From contig NZ_MRYI01000015.1 in assembly GCF_002260525.1 (NCBI RefSeq), forward strand, positions 93,372 through 157,371: a stretch of DNA of 64,000 nt, read 5' to 3'. Below are positions 27,008 through 35,516 of the stretch, piece after piece; the first letter of the stretch is position 1, and every line of letters starts with the position of its first letter. The stretch is from Hahella sp. CCB-MM4 (lineage in GTDB: Bacteria; Pseudomonadota; Gammaproteobacteria; Pseudomonadales; Oleiphilaceae). The notes below the pieces were generated by a model. That model saw only the letters and a program-made list of their open reading frames with translations, made no database searches and was not told the DNA's origin. The position numbers and the translations under genes were made by a program.

Positions 27008-27797
27008 TGTGTACGTCTAATTCAGTTTCGTTAAATCGATTGACAGGGATAATACCAAAAACACTGTTCATAATGGCCATCGCCTGCAAGTCAGCCAATT
27101 CTGCCTGACCTAGGCGAGTCTCTTCAACCGGCAATCCCCAATTAATAGAACGGGCCAGCAAATATTGCCTCAACACTCCTTTGACTCCCGCACCTGAAAT
27201 TTCTGGCGTTACCCAACGATCATTAATTTTAGCCAGCACATTTGATTTTGTACCCTCAATCAAATCGCCGTTGGGCAAATGCATCATTCCCTCAAATTCA
27301 TCCTCTCCCAATTCCATGGAAGCCATCACCTGATCCAGTCTGTTGAGATGCTTGAGACCGGCCAAGGTTGGATTTTGCGATACAGAGGCCTTTAAAGATC
27401 TAACAGCAATCCCACTCTGATAAATCTCCAGAGGAATCTCGGGCAACGGATGGATACTAATTATCTCTGAAGGATGGCTGTTTTGCGAAGGTCGATAACC
27501 TCTTCCCCCACCACCTCTCGTTATCATGATTTTTATCACGCAACGAGCTACAGAAGGAGCACCTACTCGATGGTAACGGTCGTACACCTCCTTTATTGAT
27601 GCTGACAATCCAGCATCATTAACGGCATAGGGAATCCGTAAAGTACGACAGCCACGCTCAAGCCTTTCGAGATGCTCTCGCCATAATACAGGCTTGCCTT
27701 CATGCATCAGTACAGTTTCAAAGACACCGTCACCGTACTGCAAACCACGATCTGATACAGGAAATACATCGGTCAAAACGCCATTTACCATGTACAT
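26955..27797 (-). CDS. pabC: Aminodeoxychorismate lyase
   Basis: A 280-residue class IV PLP enzyme that turns 4-amino-4-deoxychorismate into p-aminobenzoate and pyruvate for folate synthesis. It shows the N-terminal VSDRGLQYGDGVFET, the PLP-binding Lys in AGLKHLNRLDQVMA and the cofactor-binding EGTKSNVLAKIND. I chose the ATG at 27795-27797, with AGGGG 9 bases upstream; the frame stays open upstream to 27836. The acpP terminator ends only about 40 bases before it, so it may rely on read-through or a weak local promoter. The fabF gene that normally separates acpP from pabC is missing. Confidence 0.93.
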   Translation of the reverse strand: MYMVNGVLTDVFPVSDRGLQYGDGVFETVLMHEGKPVLWREHLERLERGCRTLRIPYAVNDAGLSASIKEVYDRYHRVGAPSVARCVIKIMITRGGGGRGYRPSQNSHPSEIISIHPLPEIPLEIYQSGIAVRSLKASVSQNPTLAGLKHLNRLDQVMASMELGEDEFEGMMHLPNGDLIEGTKSNVLAKINDRWVTPEISGAGVKGVLRQYLLARSINWGLPVEETRLGQAELADLQAMAIMNSVFGIIPVNRFNETELDVHSVLQEVQASVHKEIPFF

Positions 27798-27836
27798 CCG
27801 TTTTAGCCCCTGCCTCAGATCCTGCACGCCGCACAA

Positions 27837-27871
27837 ACAAAAAAGCCGCCTGCAATTACTTGCACACGGCT
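27837..27871 (-). terminator. Rho-independent terminator of acpP
   Basis: On the minus strand AGCCGTGTGCAA pairs TTGCAGGCGGCT with one mismatch (27860-27871, 27844-27855) around a GTAA loop, followed by TTTTTTG. It lies 30 bases after the acpP stop, where fabF would normally begin. Confidence 0.85.
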
Positions 27872-27901
27872 ACTTTATGCTTGGCGTGAAAAGATTTCAG
27901 A

Positions 27902-28135
27902 TTATTGATTAGCTACAATAAAGTCGATAGCGTCTTGTACTGTTGTAATCTTTTCGGCTTCCTCATCTGGAATCTCAGTTTCGAATTCCTCTTCCAGAGC
28001 CATTACCAGTTCAACGGTATCAAGCGAGTCGGCACCCAAGTCCTCAACGAACTTTGAGGTCAACTGGACTTCAGCTTCCTTAACGCCTAACTGTTCACAA
28101 ACAATCTTCTTTACTCGCTCTTCGACAGTACTCAT
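27902..28135 (-). CDS. acpP: Acyl carrier protein
   Basis: A 77-residue acidic protein that carries growing acyl chains on phosphopantetheine. The attachment Ser37 is in [12 protein letters not shown]. The helices are canonical ([32 protein letters not shown]). The length equals E. coli AcpP (78). It has its own promoter in the 146-base gap after fabG and its own terminator, as fits the very high expression of this protein. Confidence 0.98.
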   Translation of the reverse strand: MSTVEERVKKIVCEQLGVKEAEVQLTSKFVEDLGADSLDTVELVMALEEEFETEIPDEEAEKITTVQDAIDFIVANQ

Positions 28136-28184
28136 ATTTTCCTCACTAACTCTAGTTTCAAACCAAGCACTTAGTTCGCGTGCT

Positions 28185-28214
28185 AGTCTAGTTTAACCCT
28201 ATTTAATTAATCAA
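28185..28214 (-). promoter_or_regulatory. Promoter of acpP
   Basis: On the minus strand TTGATT (28209-28214) and TAGACT (28185-28190) are 18 bases apart, about 50 bases before the acpP start. Confidence 0.6.
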
Positions 28215-28281
28215 GCTAAAATAGGACTTTGCCTGCAAGTGATCGACAGTTCAATCACTTTGTCGACAAAAAGCCACAATC

Positions 28282-29013
28282 TCAGCACATATACATGCCG
28301 CCATTTACATTCACTGTTTCACCAGTGACATAAGAAGCAGCATCAGATACCAGAAAATCGACAACTCCGGCAATTTCCGCAGGATTTCCCAACCTTTGCA
28401 ATGAAATTGCAGCAAGAAGCGCCTCTTTTTGAGCTTCAGGCAACTCATTGGTCATATCCGTTTCAATAAAACCCGGAGCAACCGCATTAACAGTAATATT
28501 GCGCGATCCAAGCTCTTTGGCCATCGAACGGGTCAACCCTTCGATCCCAGCCTTTGCTGCTGCATAGTTCACTTGCCCGGCATTCCCCATGGAGGCGACT
28601 ACCGAACTAATATTGACGATACGACCCCAACGCGCCTTCATCATTCCTTTGATAACCGCTTTACTCATACGGAAAACCGAACTGAGATTGGTCTGAATCA
28701 CTTGATCCCAATCCTCGTCCTTCATCCGCATCATCAAAGTATCCTTGGTAATGCCCGCATTATTTACCAGAATTGACGGGGCACCATACTGCTCTTCAAT
28801 ACTCTTCATGCAGGCTTGTATAGAATCTGTGGAAGCCACATCCAAAACCATACCGGCACCCTTGCCGATAGCAGCAAGGCGCTCAGTAATCGCAGCTGCG
28901 CCACCCTCAGATGTAGCGGTACCAATAGTGATATATCCCTGAGAGGCAAGCTTATCCGCTATGGCAGCGCCAATACCCCTGGACGCACCCGTAACCAGTG
29001 CCACTTTATCCAT
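28282..29013 (-). CDS. fabG: 3-oxoacyl-ACP reductase
   Basis: A 243-residue short-chain dehydrogenase that reduces 3-oxoacyl-ACP with NADPH in each elongation cycle. It shows the cofactor motif TGASRGIG (8-15), NNAG, and the catalytic Ser137, Tyr150 and Lys154 (NISSVVA, VNYAAAKAG). The C-terminus VNVNGGMYMC is typical of FabG. I prefer the ATG at 29011-29013, because AGAGGA lies at the right distance; the Met two codons earlier is almost on the ribosome site. It follows fabD by about 20 bases and precedes acpP. Confidence 0.97.
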   Translation of the reverse strand: MDKVALVTGASRGIGAAIADKLASQGYITIGTATSEGGAAAITERLAAIGKGAGMVLDVASTDSIQACMKSIEEQYGAPSILVNNAGITKDTLMMRMKDEDWDQVIQTNLSSVFRMSKAVIKGMMKARWGRIVNISSVVASMGNAGQVNYAAAKAGIEGLTRSMAKELGSRNITVNAVAPGFIETDMTNELPEAQKEALLAAISLQRLGNPAEIAGVVDFLVSDAASYVTGETVNVNGGMYMC

Positions 29014-29036
29014 AGTCATTCCTCTATCCAGATCAA

Positions 29037-29960
29037 TTATTCAGCGGAAGACTGCCAGGCTGCCACGTCAGACAAACAGACAACATCCAGGCTACGATCC
29101 ACTTTCTTTACCAATCCAGCAAGCACTTTACCTGGACCACATTCATAAAAACGGTCAACGCCCTGCGCCACCATCCCCTGAACACTCTGTGTCCAGAGCA
29201 CGGACGAGTACAACTGCTTGATCAGATTTCCTTTCAACTCCGCCATATCCGCTGAAACGGCAGCATTTACGTTCTGAACGATCGGAGTGGTCGGCGACTT
29301 CAAGGAGACAGTCTCCAGCGTATCTGCCAGAAGATCAGCAGCGGGCTTCATTAATGCGCAATGGGAAGGAACACTGACAGCCAACTTTATAGCTCTTTTG
29401 GCACCAGCATCTTTAAGCCCTTCAATAGCCCGATCCACTGCCGCAGCGTCACCCGCAATCACCACCTGCCCCGGACAGTTAAAATTGACGGCCTCGACAC
29501 ACTCACCGCCAGCCGCAACCTGACACACTTTAACCACCGTCTGATCATCCAGACCCAGCACCGCAGCCATGGCTGTTTCACGCCCCTTCACCGCTTCCTG
29601 CATCAATTGACCCCGACGCTCCACCAGCTTTACGCCAGTCGCAAGATCAATAACATCAGCCGCCACCAAGGCACTGTATTCGCCAAGGCTGTGGCCTGCA
29701 AAAAATTGAACTTGAACAGGATTGATTGATTGAAGAAGACGCCAGAGCGCGATACTTGCAGTCAGAATAGCCGGTTGAGTCACCTCGGTGGAGTTGAGCC
29801 GCTCTTCCGGCCCCGCCTGGGCTACCTGCCAAAGGTCATAACCCAAGGCGTTACTGGCTTCATTAAAGGTGTCTTTAATTTGTGGGTATATGTCGCTAAT
29901 GTCGGCCAACATGCCGATACTTTGCGAACCTTGTCCTGGAAATAGAATTGCTGTAGTCAT
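29037..29960 (-). CDS. fabD: Malonyl-CoA-ACP transacylase
   Basis: A 307-residue enzyme that loads malonyl groups onto ACP. It shows FPGQGSQ near the N-terminus, the nucleophile Ser91 in GHSLGEYSAL, the partner His in VPSHCALM, and GPGKVLAGLVKK near the end. The length matches E. coli FabD (309). It lies between plsX and fabG. The 111-base gap after plsX has no strong terminator, so the genes from yceD to fabG may form one transcript. Confidence 0.97.
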   Translation of the reverse strand: MTTAILFPGQGSQSIGMLADISDIYPQIKDTFNEASNALGYDLWQVAQAGPEERLNSTEVTQPAILTASIALWRLLQSINPVQVQFFAGHSLGEYSALVAADVIDLATGVKLVERRGQLMQEAVKGRETAMAAVLGLDDQTVVKVCQVAAGGECVEAVNFNCPGQVVIAGDAAAVDRAIEGLKDAGAKRAIKLAVSVPSHCALMKPAADLLADTLETVSLKSPTTPIVQNVNAAVSADMAELKGNLIKQLYSSVLWTQSVQGMVAQGVDRFYECGPGKVLAGLVKKVDRSLDVVCLSDVAAWQSSAE

Positions 29961-30071
29961 GGACGCATGATACTCAATGATTTCTTCGGGGAGTAATTAG
30001 ATCAAAGTTGTATGACAGAAAGTAGCCAACAATAGCTTTCATTTATATGCACAGAATTCATCTACAAAAAA

Positions 30072-31076
30072 TCAGATCATTTCATCCAAACGGGCGTTGA
30101 TCATTTCCGGCACTCCACGTTGCGCCTCGAACAAAGCCTGATCTATCGCCGTGCAAAATCCTCTTTCCCTGGCATTCCCATGACTCTTGATAACCGTCGC
30201 CTGCAACCCGATCAGACTCGCGCCATTATGTCTTGCCGGATCAAATATCGCCTGCAACCGACCAAGTATCGGCATCGCAAGATACCCTACGCACCGGCTA
30301 TACCAATTACGCTCAAAAGCTCCCTTGACCACCTTAAGGATCAACTCAACAACGCCCTCTCCCGATTTGAGAGCGACATTGCCGACAAATCCATCGCACA
30401 CCACAACATCCGCGATGGTCTTGAAGATATCCCCTCCTTCAACATAGCCGATGTAATTTAGCATTTCACATTCAGCCAGCATTCTGGAAGCCAGGCGCAC
30501 CTGTTCATTCCCTTTGATATCCTCTTCCCCGACATTCAGCAGCGCAACCCTGGGTTCGGGCGTATTCTCGACCGCCTCAACCAATGCCGACCCCATAAGA
30601 GCAAACTGATATAAATGCTCCGCCGTGCAGTCCACATTAGCCCCAAGATCCAACACATAACAACGGTTGTTTGGGGAGGGAATTTTCTTGACGATCGCCG
30701 GACGATCCACACCAGGATGAGTTTTGAGTATAGACCTTGCCAGCAACATCAGAGCGCCGGTATTGCCTGCACTGACGCACGCATGAGCCTCCCCATCCCG
30801 AACCAGCCCAAGAGCTACGGCCATGGAAGAGTCCTGCTTTTTTCTCAGGGCATGGCTTGGCCTGTCATCCATTCGAACAACATCAGGGGCATGACAAATT
30901 GTTATCCGGGGGCAGTTCTGTCCCTTAAGCAGACGTCTAAGCTCCGGTTCATCACCAACCAGGATCAAAGATGCAAAAGGATTCTTTTCTACAGAACGGA
31001 GTGCGGCAGGAACAACGACGGCGGGACCGAAGTCACCGCTCATCGTGTCGATTGCAACAGTAATATTGCGTTCCAA
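30072..31076 (-). CDS. plsX: Phosphate acyltransferase PlsX
   Basis: A 334-residue peripheral membrane enzyme that converts acyl-ACP to acyl-phosphate, the donor for PlsY in phospholipid synthesis. It shows VAIDTMSGDFGP at the N-terminus, SAGNTGALM, KIPSPNNRCYVLDLGAN and GFVGNVALKSGEG, all characteristic. It begins with TTG, placed so that the conserved DTMSGDFG starts at residue 10; no ATG before that point exists. The stop of rpmF lies 26 bases upstream. The rpmF-plsX-fabD order is usual in gammaproteobacteria. Confidence 0.96.
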   Translation of the reverse strand: MERNITVAIDTMSGDFGPAVVVPAALRSVEKNPFASLILVGDEPELRRLLKGQNCPRITICHAPDVVRMDDRPSHALRKKQDSSMAVALGLVRDGEAHACVSAGNTGALMLLARSILKTHPGVDRPAIVKKIPSPNNRCYVLDLGANVDCTAEHLYQFALMGSALVEAVENTPEPRVALLNVGEEDIKGNEQVRLASRMLAECEMLNYIGYVEGGDIFKTIADVVVCDGFVGNVALKSGEGVVELILKVVKGAFERNWYSRCVGYLAMPILGRLQAIFDPARHNGASLIGLQATVIKSHGNARERGFCTAIDQALFEAQRGVPEMINARLDEMI

Positions 31077-31101
31077 AACTCAAGAAGGGGTTTTGGAATA
31101 A

Positions 31102-31281
31102 TTAGTCTTGAGAGGTTTCAACCACTTTCTTGCCACGGTAGAAACCGTCAGCAGTTACGTGGTGACGACGATGCTTCTCACCAGTGGTTGGATCGATAGA
31201 CAAAGAAGATGCAGTCAAAGCATCGTGAGAACGACGCATGCCACGCTTGGAACGAGTTTTACGGTTTTGTTGAACAGCCAT
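31102..31281 (-). CDS. rpmF: 50S ribosomal protein L32
   Basis: A 59-residue basic protein beginning [19 protein letters not shown] and ending KKVVETSQD. It shows the L32 core [19 protein letters not shown] and the [14 protein letters not shown] segment. It has no Cys, so it is the zinc-free form usual in gammaproteobacteria. It is too short to stand out among random reading frames but is unmistakable by sequence and by its place between yceD and plsX. Spacing to yceD is 37 bases, and an AGGAG-type site (CAGGAGACTAATA on the minus strand) precedes the start. Confidence 0.97.
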   Translation of the reverse strand: MAVQQNRKTRSKRGMRRSHDALTASSLSIDPTTGEKHRRHHVTADGFYRGKKVVETSQD

Positions 31282-31318
31282 TATTAGTCTCCTGAGCCAG
31301 CTCTATTCGCGAATTCAG

Positions 31319-31840
31319 CTACTTCTTGAGCAACTCGCCGAGAACTGCAAACGGATTGTCTGCTCGTTGTTCATCAGCCTTGCTCTTCATTTCATTTAAC
31401 TCACTGCTGCAATGTTCATCATCGTGATAAGCAAACATCGGCAAACTTAACAGCAGCTCGTCTTCCAGTGCCTGGTACAGGTTCACTTCCTGATTCTCGA
31501 CCAATACCGGCTCATAAGATTTAGGCAGCATCTCCAGATCATCTTCACTATCAGAAAAGACCAGAGTCACTTCACCTTCGATCTTATAATCGACTCTTCC
31601 CAAACATCTTTGACATGGCAACTTGGCTGTCGTGCTATACGACATAACCGCCACTTTCAGATTCTGCTCATCACGGCCAAACGTATATTTAGCCTTCACA
31701 GTCTCCAGTTCGCCTACATCCTGCATCTGCAGTTCAGTAAATCTGGGAAGATTTTCGGTCGAAACAGAGCCTTCAAAGGTGAGTCTTTTTTCACACCCTT
31801 TGGTTGGGTCTACAAGTTCCGGGATACCAGGCGTTTTCAT
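31319..31840 (-). CDS. yceD: YceD/DUF177 family protein (23S rRNA accumulation protein)
   Basis: A 173-residue protein with the DUF177 pattern: the N-terminal ELVDPTKGCEKRLTFEG, the CQRC-type motif (TAKLPCQRCLG), and a conserved C-terminus (KADEQRADNPFAVLGELL). YceD is needed for normal 23S rRNA levels in E. coli and plants, and is almost always beside rpmF, as here. The N-terminal Cys of the usual second CxxC pair is not obvious. A strong promoter ends only a few bases before the start codon, so the mRNA may be leaderless or nearly so. Confidence 0.94.
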   Translation of the reverse strand: MKTPGIPELVDPTKGCEKRLTFEGSVSTENLPRFTELQMQDVGELETVKAKYTFGRDEQNLKVAVMSYSTTAKLPCQRCLGRVDYKIEGEVTLVFSDSEDDLEMLPKSYEPVLVENQEVNLYQALEDELLLSLPMFAYHDDEHCSSELNEMKSKADEQRADNPFAVLGELLKK

Positions 31841-31849
31841 AAGCGCGCA

Positions 31850-31878
31850 ATTTTAGTGAGGCGCCCTGCCAAAGTCAA
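31850..31878 (-). promoter_or_regulatory. Promoter of yceD-rpmF-plsX
   Basis: On the minus strand TTGACT (31873-31878) and TAAAAT (31850-31855) are exactly 17 bases apart, followed by TGCGCGC. Transcription would begin near 31842-31844, 2-4 bases before the yceD ATG. Confidence 0.75.
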
Positions 31879-31947
31879 AGAGTTGTATGTAAAATCCTGA
31901 TACTCAGCCTTAATTTTTAAGTACAACCCGGCAAAACACCTATTTTC

Positions 31948-32553
31948 ATGACTGAATCAGCGACTAATTCTACCAAACCAACGATTGTTCTGGCTTCTAC
32001 TTCTATATATAGAGCCAATCTTTTGAAACAGCTCGGCCTGAAATTCACAACAGCAAGACCCTTATTTATAGAGACTCACAGCCCCGACCAACTGCCGAAT
32101 ACTATCGCCAGGGATTTCGCCGAAGCCAAGGCAAGATCTCTAACAGACCAGTTCACCAGCCACCTTATTATAGGAAGTGATCAGACAGCCTCCCTGAATG
32201 GACACCTGTTAACCAAGCCTGGAACCTTTGATAACGCCTGCGAGCAGCTAAAGCAGTGCTCCGGGCAAAGTGTAACCTTTTATACGGGACTTACCCTGCT
32301 GAATACAACAACCGGGACCATTCATACCACCGTAGACGTAACAGAGGTCTCTTTCAGGCAACTGAGCGACGAACAAATAAAGCGATATATTGAAAGGGAG
32401 CAACCCCTGGATTGCTGCGGAAGCTTTAAAGTGGAAGGACTGGGGATTTCACTTTTTACTGCAGTTAACGGCAAAGACCCTAACAGCCTGATCGGCCTAC
32501 CTTTAATTGACCTGGTATCTTTTCTTCGCCTGGAGGGAATAGATATCCCCTAA
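31948..32553 (+). CDS. Maf-family nucleotide pyrophosphatase (YceF type)
   Basis: A 201-residue house-cleaning enzyme that removes pyrophosphate from modified nucleotides, m7GTP in the YceF subgroup. It shows the Maf N-terminus IVLASTSIYRANLLKQLG, AEAKARSL, IIGSDQTASLNG (catalytic Asp) and GSFKVEGLGISLF with GKDPNSLIGLPL. It is divergent from yceD and convergent with sppA; YceF beside YceD-RpmF is common in gammaproteobacteria. The N-terminal 10 residues are an extension with little conservation. The substrate assignment is from family and synteny only. Confidence 0.93.
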   Translation: MTESATNSTKPTIVLASTSIYRANLLKQLGLKFTTARPLFIETHSPDQLPNTIARDFAEAKARSLTDQFTSHLIIGSDQTASLNGHLLTKPGTFDNACEQLKQCSGQSVTFYTGLTLLNTTTGTIHTTVDVTEVSFRQLSDEQIKRYIEREQPLDCCGSFKVEGLGISLFTAVNGKDPNSLIGLPLIDLVSFLRLEGIDIP

Positions 32554-32570
32554 CCTCCTGTCAACGCCAG

Positions 32571-32612
32571 CAAAAAAGATGGGAGGCACAGATACCAGCG
32601 GCGCCTCCCATC
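32571..32612 (-). terminator. Rho-independent terminator of sppA
   Basis: A perfect 10-bp stem GATGGGAGGC/GCCTCCCATC (32578-32587, 32603-32612) with a 15-base loop, followed on the minus strand by TTTTTTG. It lies between convergent maf and sppA, 8 bases past the sppA stop. Confidence 0.8.
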
Positions 32613-32619
32613 CATACCT

Positions 32620-33594
32620 TCACTGAAGCTGAACGGAATTACTCATCACCATATGGGCAATACCTTTCCCGACACTCGTACCCAGCTTGCTGAACAGCTC
32701 ATCCAAACGATTCGGATGCGGGGTATAGTTAACGATATCTTCAGCACCAACCACTTCCCGGGCCACATAGCTGCTGCTACCCAGACCATCTATCAGCCCT
32801 AAATCGAGCGCTTGCTCCCCATTCCATACAACGCCCGAGTACAACAATGGATCACCTTTCTTCAAGCGATCACCACGACCTTTTTCCACTTGCTCGATAA
32901 ACTGCTTATGCGTCGTATCAAGCACTTCCTGCCAAAACTGCTTTTCATCCTCTTTTACAGGAAGAAATGGATCCAGGAACGTCTTGTGATCACCTGCCGT
33001 AAATATTCGCCTTTCCACCCCAAGCTTTTCCATGGTATCCACAAACCCAAACCCTGAGGCCGTCACGCCGATCGAGCCAACCAGGCTGGCTTTATCCGCA
33101 TATATCTCGTCAGCCGCAGCAGCAATGTAGTAGCCACCACTGGCGCCGATATCTGCGATCACCGCATACACCTTTTTCTCTGGATACTCCAAGCGCAAGC
33201 GAACAATCTCGTCATAGATATACCCCGCCTGAACCGGACTTCCGCCAGGACTGTTAATACGGAGAATGATTGCCTTGGCTTCCGGCTTCTCAAAGGCATC
33301 GCGCAAACCTGTTATCACCAGATCAGCACTTGCCTCTTCAGACGCGGCAATGACTCCCTGAATATCGATAAGCGCGGTATGTGGCCCTGATTTGAGAGCA
33401 ACCCCACCACCCAATCCGGGGCGCAAAATGATCACTAATAATGCGAATAGATACACAAACGTCAGAATCTTGAAGAATATCCCCCAACGCCGGGCTTTTT
33501 TCTGCTCACCGACCGATGTCATGATGAGCTTCTCAATTAGCCGCCACTCTTTTTCAGTTGCTGGACGAGGTGAAGACTGATCTGATTCGTACAT
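32620..33594 (-). CDS. sppA: S49-family signal peptide peptidase (short SppA)
   Basis: A 324-residue inner-membrane protease that degrades cleaved signal peptides. One transmembrane helix (about residues 42-62, FKILTFVYLFALLVIILRPG) anchors a periplasmic S49 domain. The nucleophile Ser is in IGASGGYYIAAAA, the general-base Lys in YADKASLVGSIGV, and INSPGGSP forms the oxyanion region. The length is that of the 36K short form, half of E. coli SppA. It follows the HAD phosphatase gene on the same strand. The same sppA-HAD-rluC order occurs in Pseudomonas. Confidence 0.93.
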   Translation of the reverse strand: MYESDQSSPRPATEKEWRLIEKLIMTSVGEQKKARRWGIFFKILTFVYLFALLVIILRPGLGGGVALKSGPHTALIDIQGVIAASEEASADLVITGLRDAFEKPEAKAIILRINSPGGSPVQAGYIYDEIVRLRLEYPEKKVYAVIADIGASGGYYIAAAADEIYADKASLVGSIGVTASGFGFVDTMEKLGVERRIFTAGDHKTFLDPFLPVKEDEKQFWQEVLDTTHKQFIEQVEKGRGDRLKKGDPLLYSGVVWNGEQALDLGLIDGLGSSSYVAREVVGAEDIVNYTPHPNRLDELFSKLGTSVGKGIAHMVMSNSVQLQ

Positions 33595-33725
33595 AAAAAA
33601 ACTTTTTCCCTAAACCTGATTTTTCAACGTATTACAATAGCGAATTCAGCTTTGATTGAATATCCGAACTCTTTAAAATCACTTATTCATGAACAGCCTG
33701 TAACAGAGTTCACCCGTTCACCCGT

Positions 33726-34370
33726 TCACCCCAGTATATCCAGCAGCTCCACTGGCGAGGAAATGACAGACTCCGGCCTATAGGACAGCAGCCTGTCGGC
33801 ATCATGCGCCCCATAGTTCACACCAATTCGGGGCATACCGATTTTTAATGCCATTTCCATATCATATTCAGTATCCCCGATCATGACAGCCTGACCAGGA
33901 TCAACTCTTTGCTCTTCAAGCAGCATCTGCAGCATTAACGGATTTGGCTTGGAACGGGTTTCATCGGCGCACTTCACCCCAATGAAGAATTCCCCCATAC
34001 CCAATTGCTCGAGCGCCCGATCCATCCCCCTTCGACTCTTGCCCGTGGCGATGGCCAATCGACACCCTCGATCCTTGAGTTGCTGCAGCGTATCGATAGC
34101 TCCATCAAACAAGTCGTCACGACTCATAGGTGCGCGAAAGAAGTGATCAGAATATGCCGCCCGAAAAGTATCAATAAACTCCGGAGTTCTATCACCAAAT
34201 AATTGAAGGAGCGCCTCATGCATCCCTAGCCCAATAATATTCCGGGCAGCATCTTCACCAGGAAACCCTTCCTTGGTTACTTCACAGGCATAGCGAATAC
34301 AATCGACAATATGCCCTGTTGAGTCTGCCAGCGTTCCATCCCAATCGAATATCACCAATTCATATTTCAT
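33726..34370 (-). CDS. HAD-IA family phosphatase (phosphoglycolate phosphatase-like)
   Basis: A 214-residue cytoplasmic HAD hydrolase. The nucleophile and acid are Asp9 and Asp11 (IFDWDGTLAD), motif II is in LAIATGKSRRGMD, motif III is a Lys in TRSKPNPLMLQ, and motif IV is MIGDTEYDMEMA. It resembles Gph/YjjG-type phosphatases, but the substrate is uncertain. It follows rluC, as in Pseudomonas and Vibrio. The stop codon falls in an array of three copies of an 8-base repeat (33709-33732), which leaves the last residues open to slippage. Confidence 0.9.
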   Translation of the reverse strand: MKYELVIFDWDGTLADSTGHIVDCIRYACEVTKEGFPGEDAARNIIGLGMHEALLQLFGDRTPEFIDTFRAAYSDHFFRAPMSRDDLFDGAIDTLQQLKDRGCRLAIATGKSRRGMDRALEQLGMGEFFIGVKCADETRSKPNPLMLQMLLEEQRVDPGQAVMIGDTEYDMEMALKIGMPRIGVNYGAHDADRLLSYRPESVISSPVELLDILG

Positions 34371-34568
34371 ATAGCTACTTTTTTAACAACACCTGCAAAA
34401 CCATAACCATCAAGCCTTGTCTCTATCTGCTTATAGCATACCTATTTATAGCCACTAGCCTTTACAGTTACACCATATATAGCCATCGACTATTTGGTTG
34501 CCTAAGCATTAGGCCATATCAATAGAAAAGACATGGATCGACTTGAACAGCACTTAACTCTGACCTGA

Positions 34569-35516
34569 TTAAGTCCGCAGTATCGGACTATCCTCCAGCT
34601 CCCATGGAGCCTCTATTCTCTGCATAGGTTTATCGGGCCACTTAAGCTCCAGCGCTCTCGCGTGCAGACACATGCGTCTGACACCTTTCTCTTTGTATAG
34701 CTTCAGCGCTTCATCGGGACAATACTTCTCATCTCCGATAATGGGGTGACCGGCAAATTGGGCATGCACCCGAATCTGATGAGTGCGTCCAGTTATAGGC
34801 CGGGCTTGCACCAGAGAGTGTCCGTCACCAACATAAAGAATGTCGAATTTTGTCTCGCTGGGCTTTCCATCCTGGCTGACAATCACCATTCTTTCGCCGG
34901 ACTTCAGAGAGTTCTTCCTCAGTGGCGCCGTAACTTCAGTCTTATGCTTCGGCCAGCGCCCCAGCACCCATGCCTGATAGATCTTATTGACCCGCCCGCT
35001 TTGCAACATGCCGTGCAACTGCACCAGCATCCGACGTTTTTTTGCCAACATCAGAACCCCGGAGGTATCCCGATCAAGACGATGCACCAACTCAAGAAAA
35101 TGAAGCTCTGGACGGGCTGCCCTGAGAATTTCAATCACACCAAAACTTAAGCCACTACCACCATGGACCGCCAATCCGGCTGGTTTATTGATCACCAGCA
35201 GTTCAGCATCTTCAAACAGTACGTTTTCATTGAGCGTTTGAATTAGACCGGCAGGAACACGAATCTCCTTTTCGGGGCTTTCGTCAAGCCTGATCGGAGG
35301 CACTCTAACCTCATCGCCCAGCCTCAATTTACTCTCTGGCTTGCAGCGCCCTTTGTTTATCCGCACCTCGCCCTTGCGAATAATGCGATAGATTTTGCTC
35401 TTGGGAACACCTTTCAACCGCTTGATTAAGAAATTGTCGAGTCTTTGACCTTCTGACCCGCCGTCAATGGAGATGAACTGAACACTTGAGAACGAAGTTA
35501 AACCTGATGAGGACAC
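34569..35516 (-). CDS. rluC: 23S rRNA pseudouridine synthase RluC
   Basis: A 315-residue RNA-modification enzyme. An N-terminal S4 RNA-binding domain (QRLDNFLIKRLKGVPKSKIY, RKGEVRINKGR) precedes the RluA-type catalytic domain, with catalytic Asp in VHRLDRDTSGVLML and the closing ITGRTHQIRVHAQFAGHPI. RluC makes pseudouridine at 23S positions 955, 2504 and 2580 in E. coli. The start read here is GTG with a weak AGG site. It is divergent from rne across a 565-base gap, the classical rluC/rne arrangement. Confidence 0.94.
   Translation of the reverse strand: MSSSGLTSFSSVQFISIDGGSEGQRLDNFLIKRLKGVPKSKIYRIIRKGEVRINKGRCKPESKLRLGDEVRVPPIRLDESPEKEIRVPAGLIQTLNENVLFEDAELLVINKPAGLAVHGGSGLSFGVIEILRAARPELHFLELVHRLDRDTSGVLMLAKKRRMLVQLHGMLQSGRVNKIYQAWVLGRWPKHKTEVTAPLRKNSLKSGERMVIVSQDGKPSETKFDILYVGDGHSLVQARPITGRTHQIRVHAQFAGHPIIGDEKYCPDEALKLYKEKGVRRMCLHARALELKWPDKPMQRIEAPWELEDSPILRT

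Noticed and set aside
30615..31199. 194-codon open frame opposite plsX and rpmF
   Set aside because: It is antisense to two certain genes and has no family features or ribosome site.
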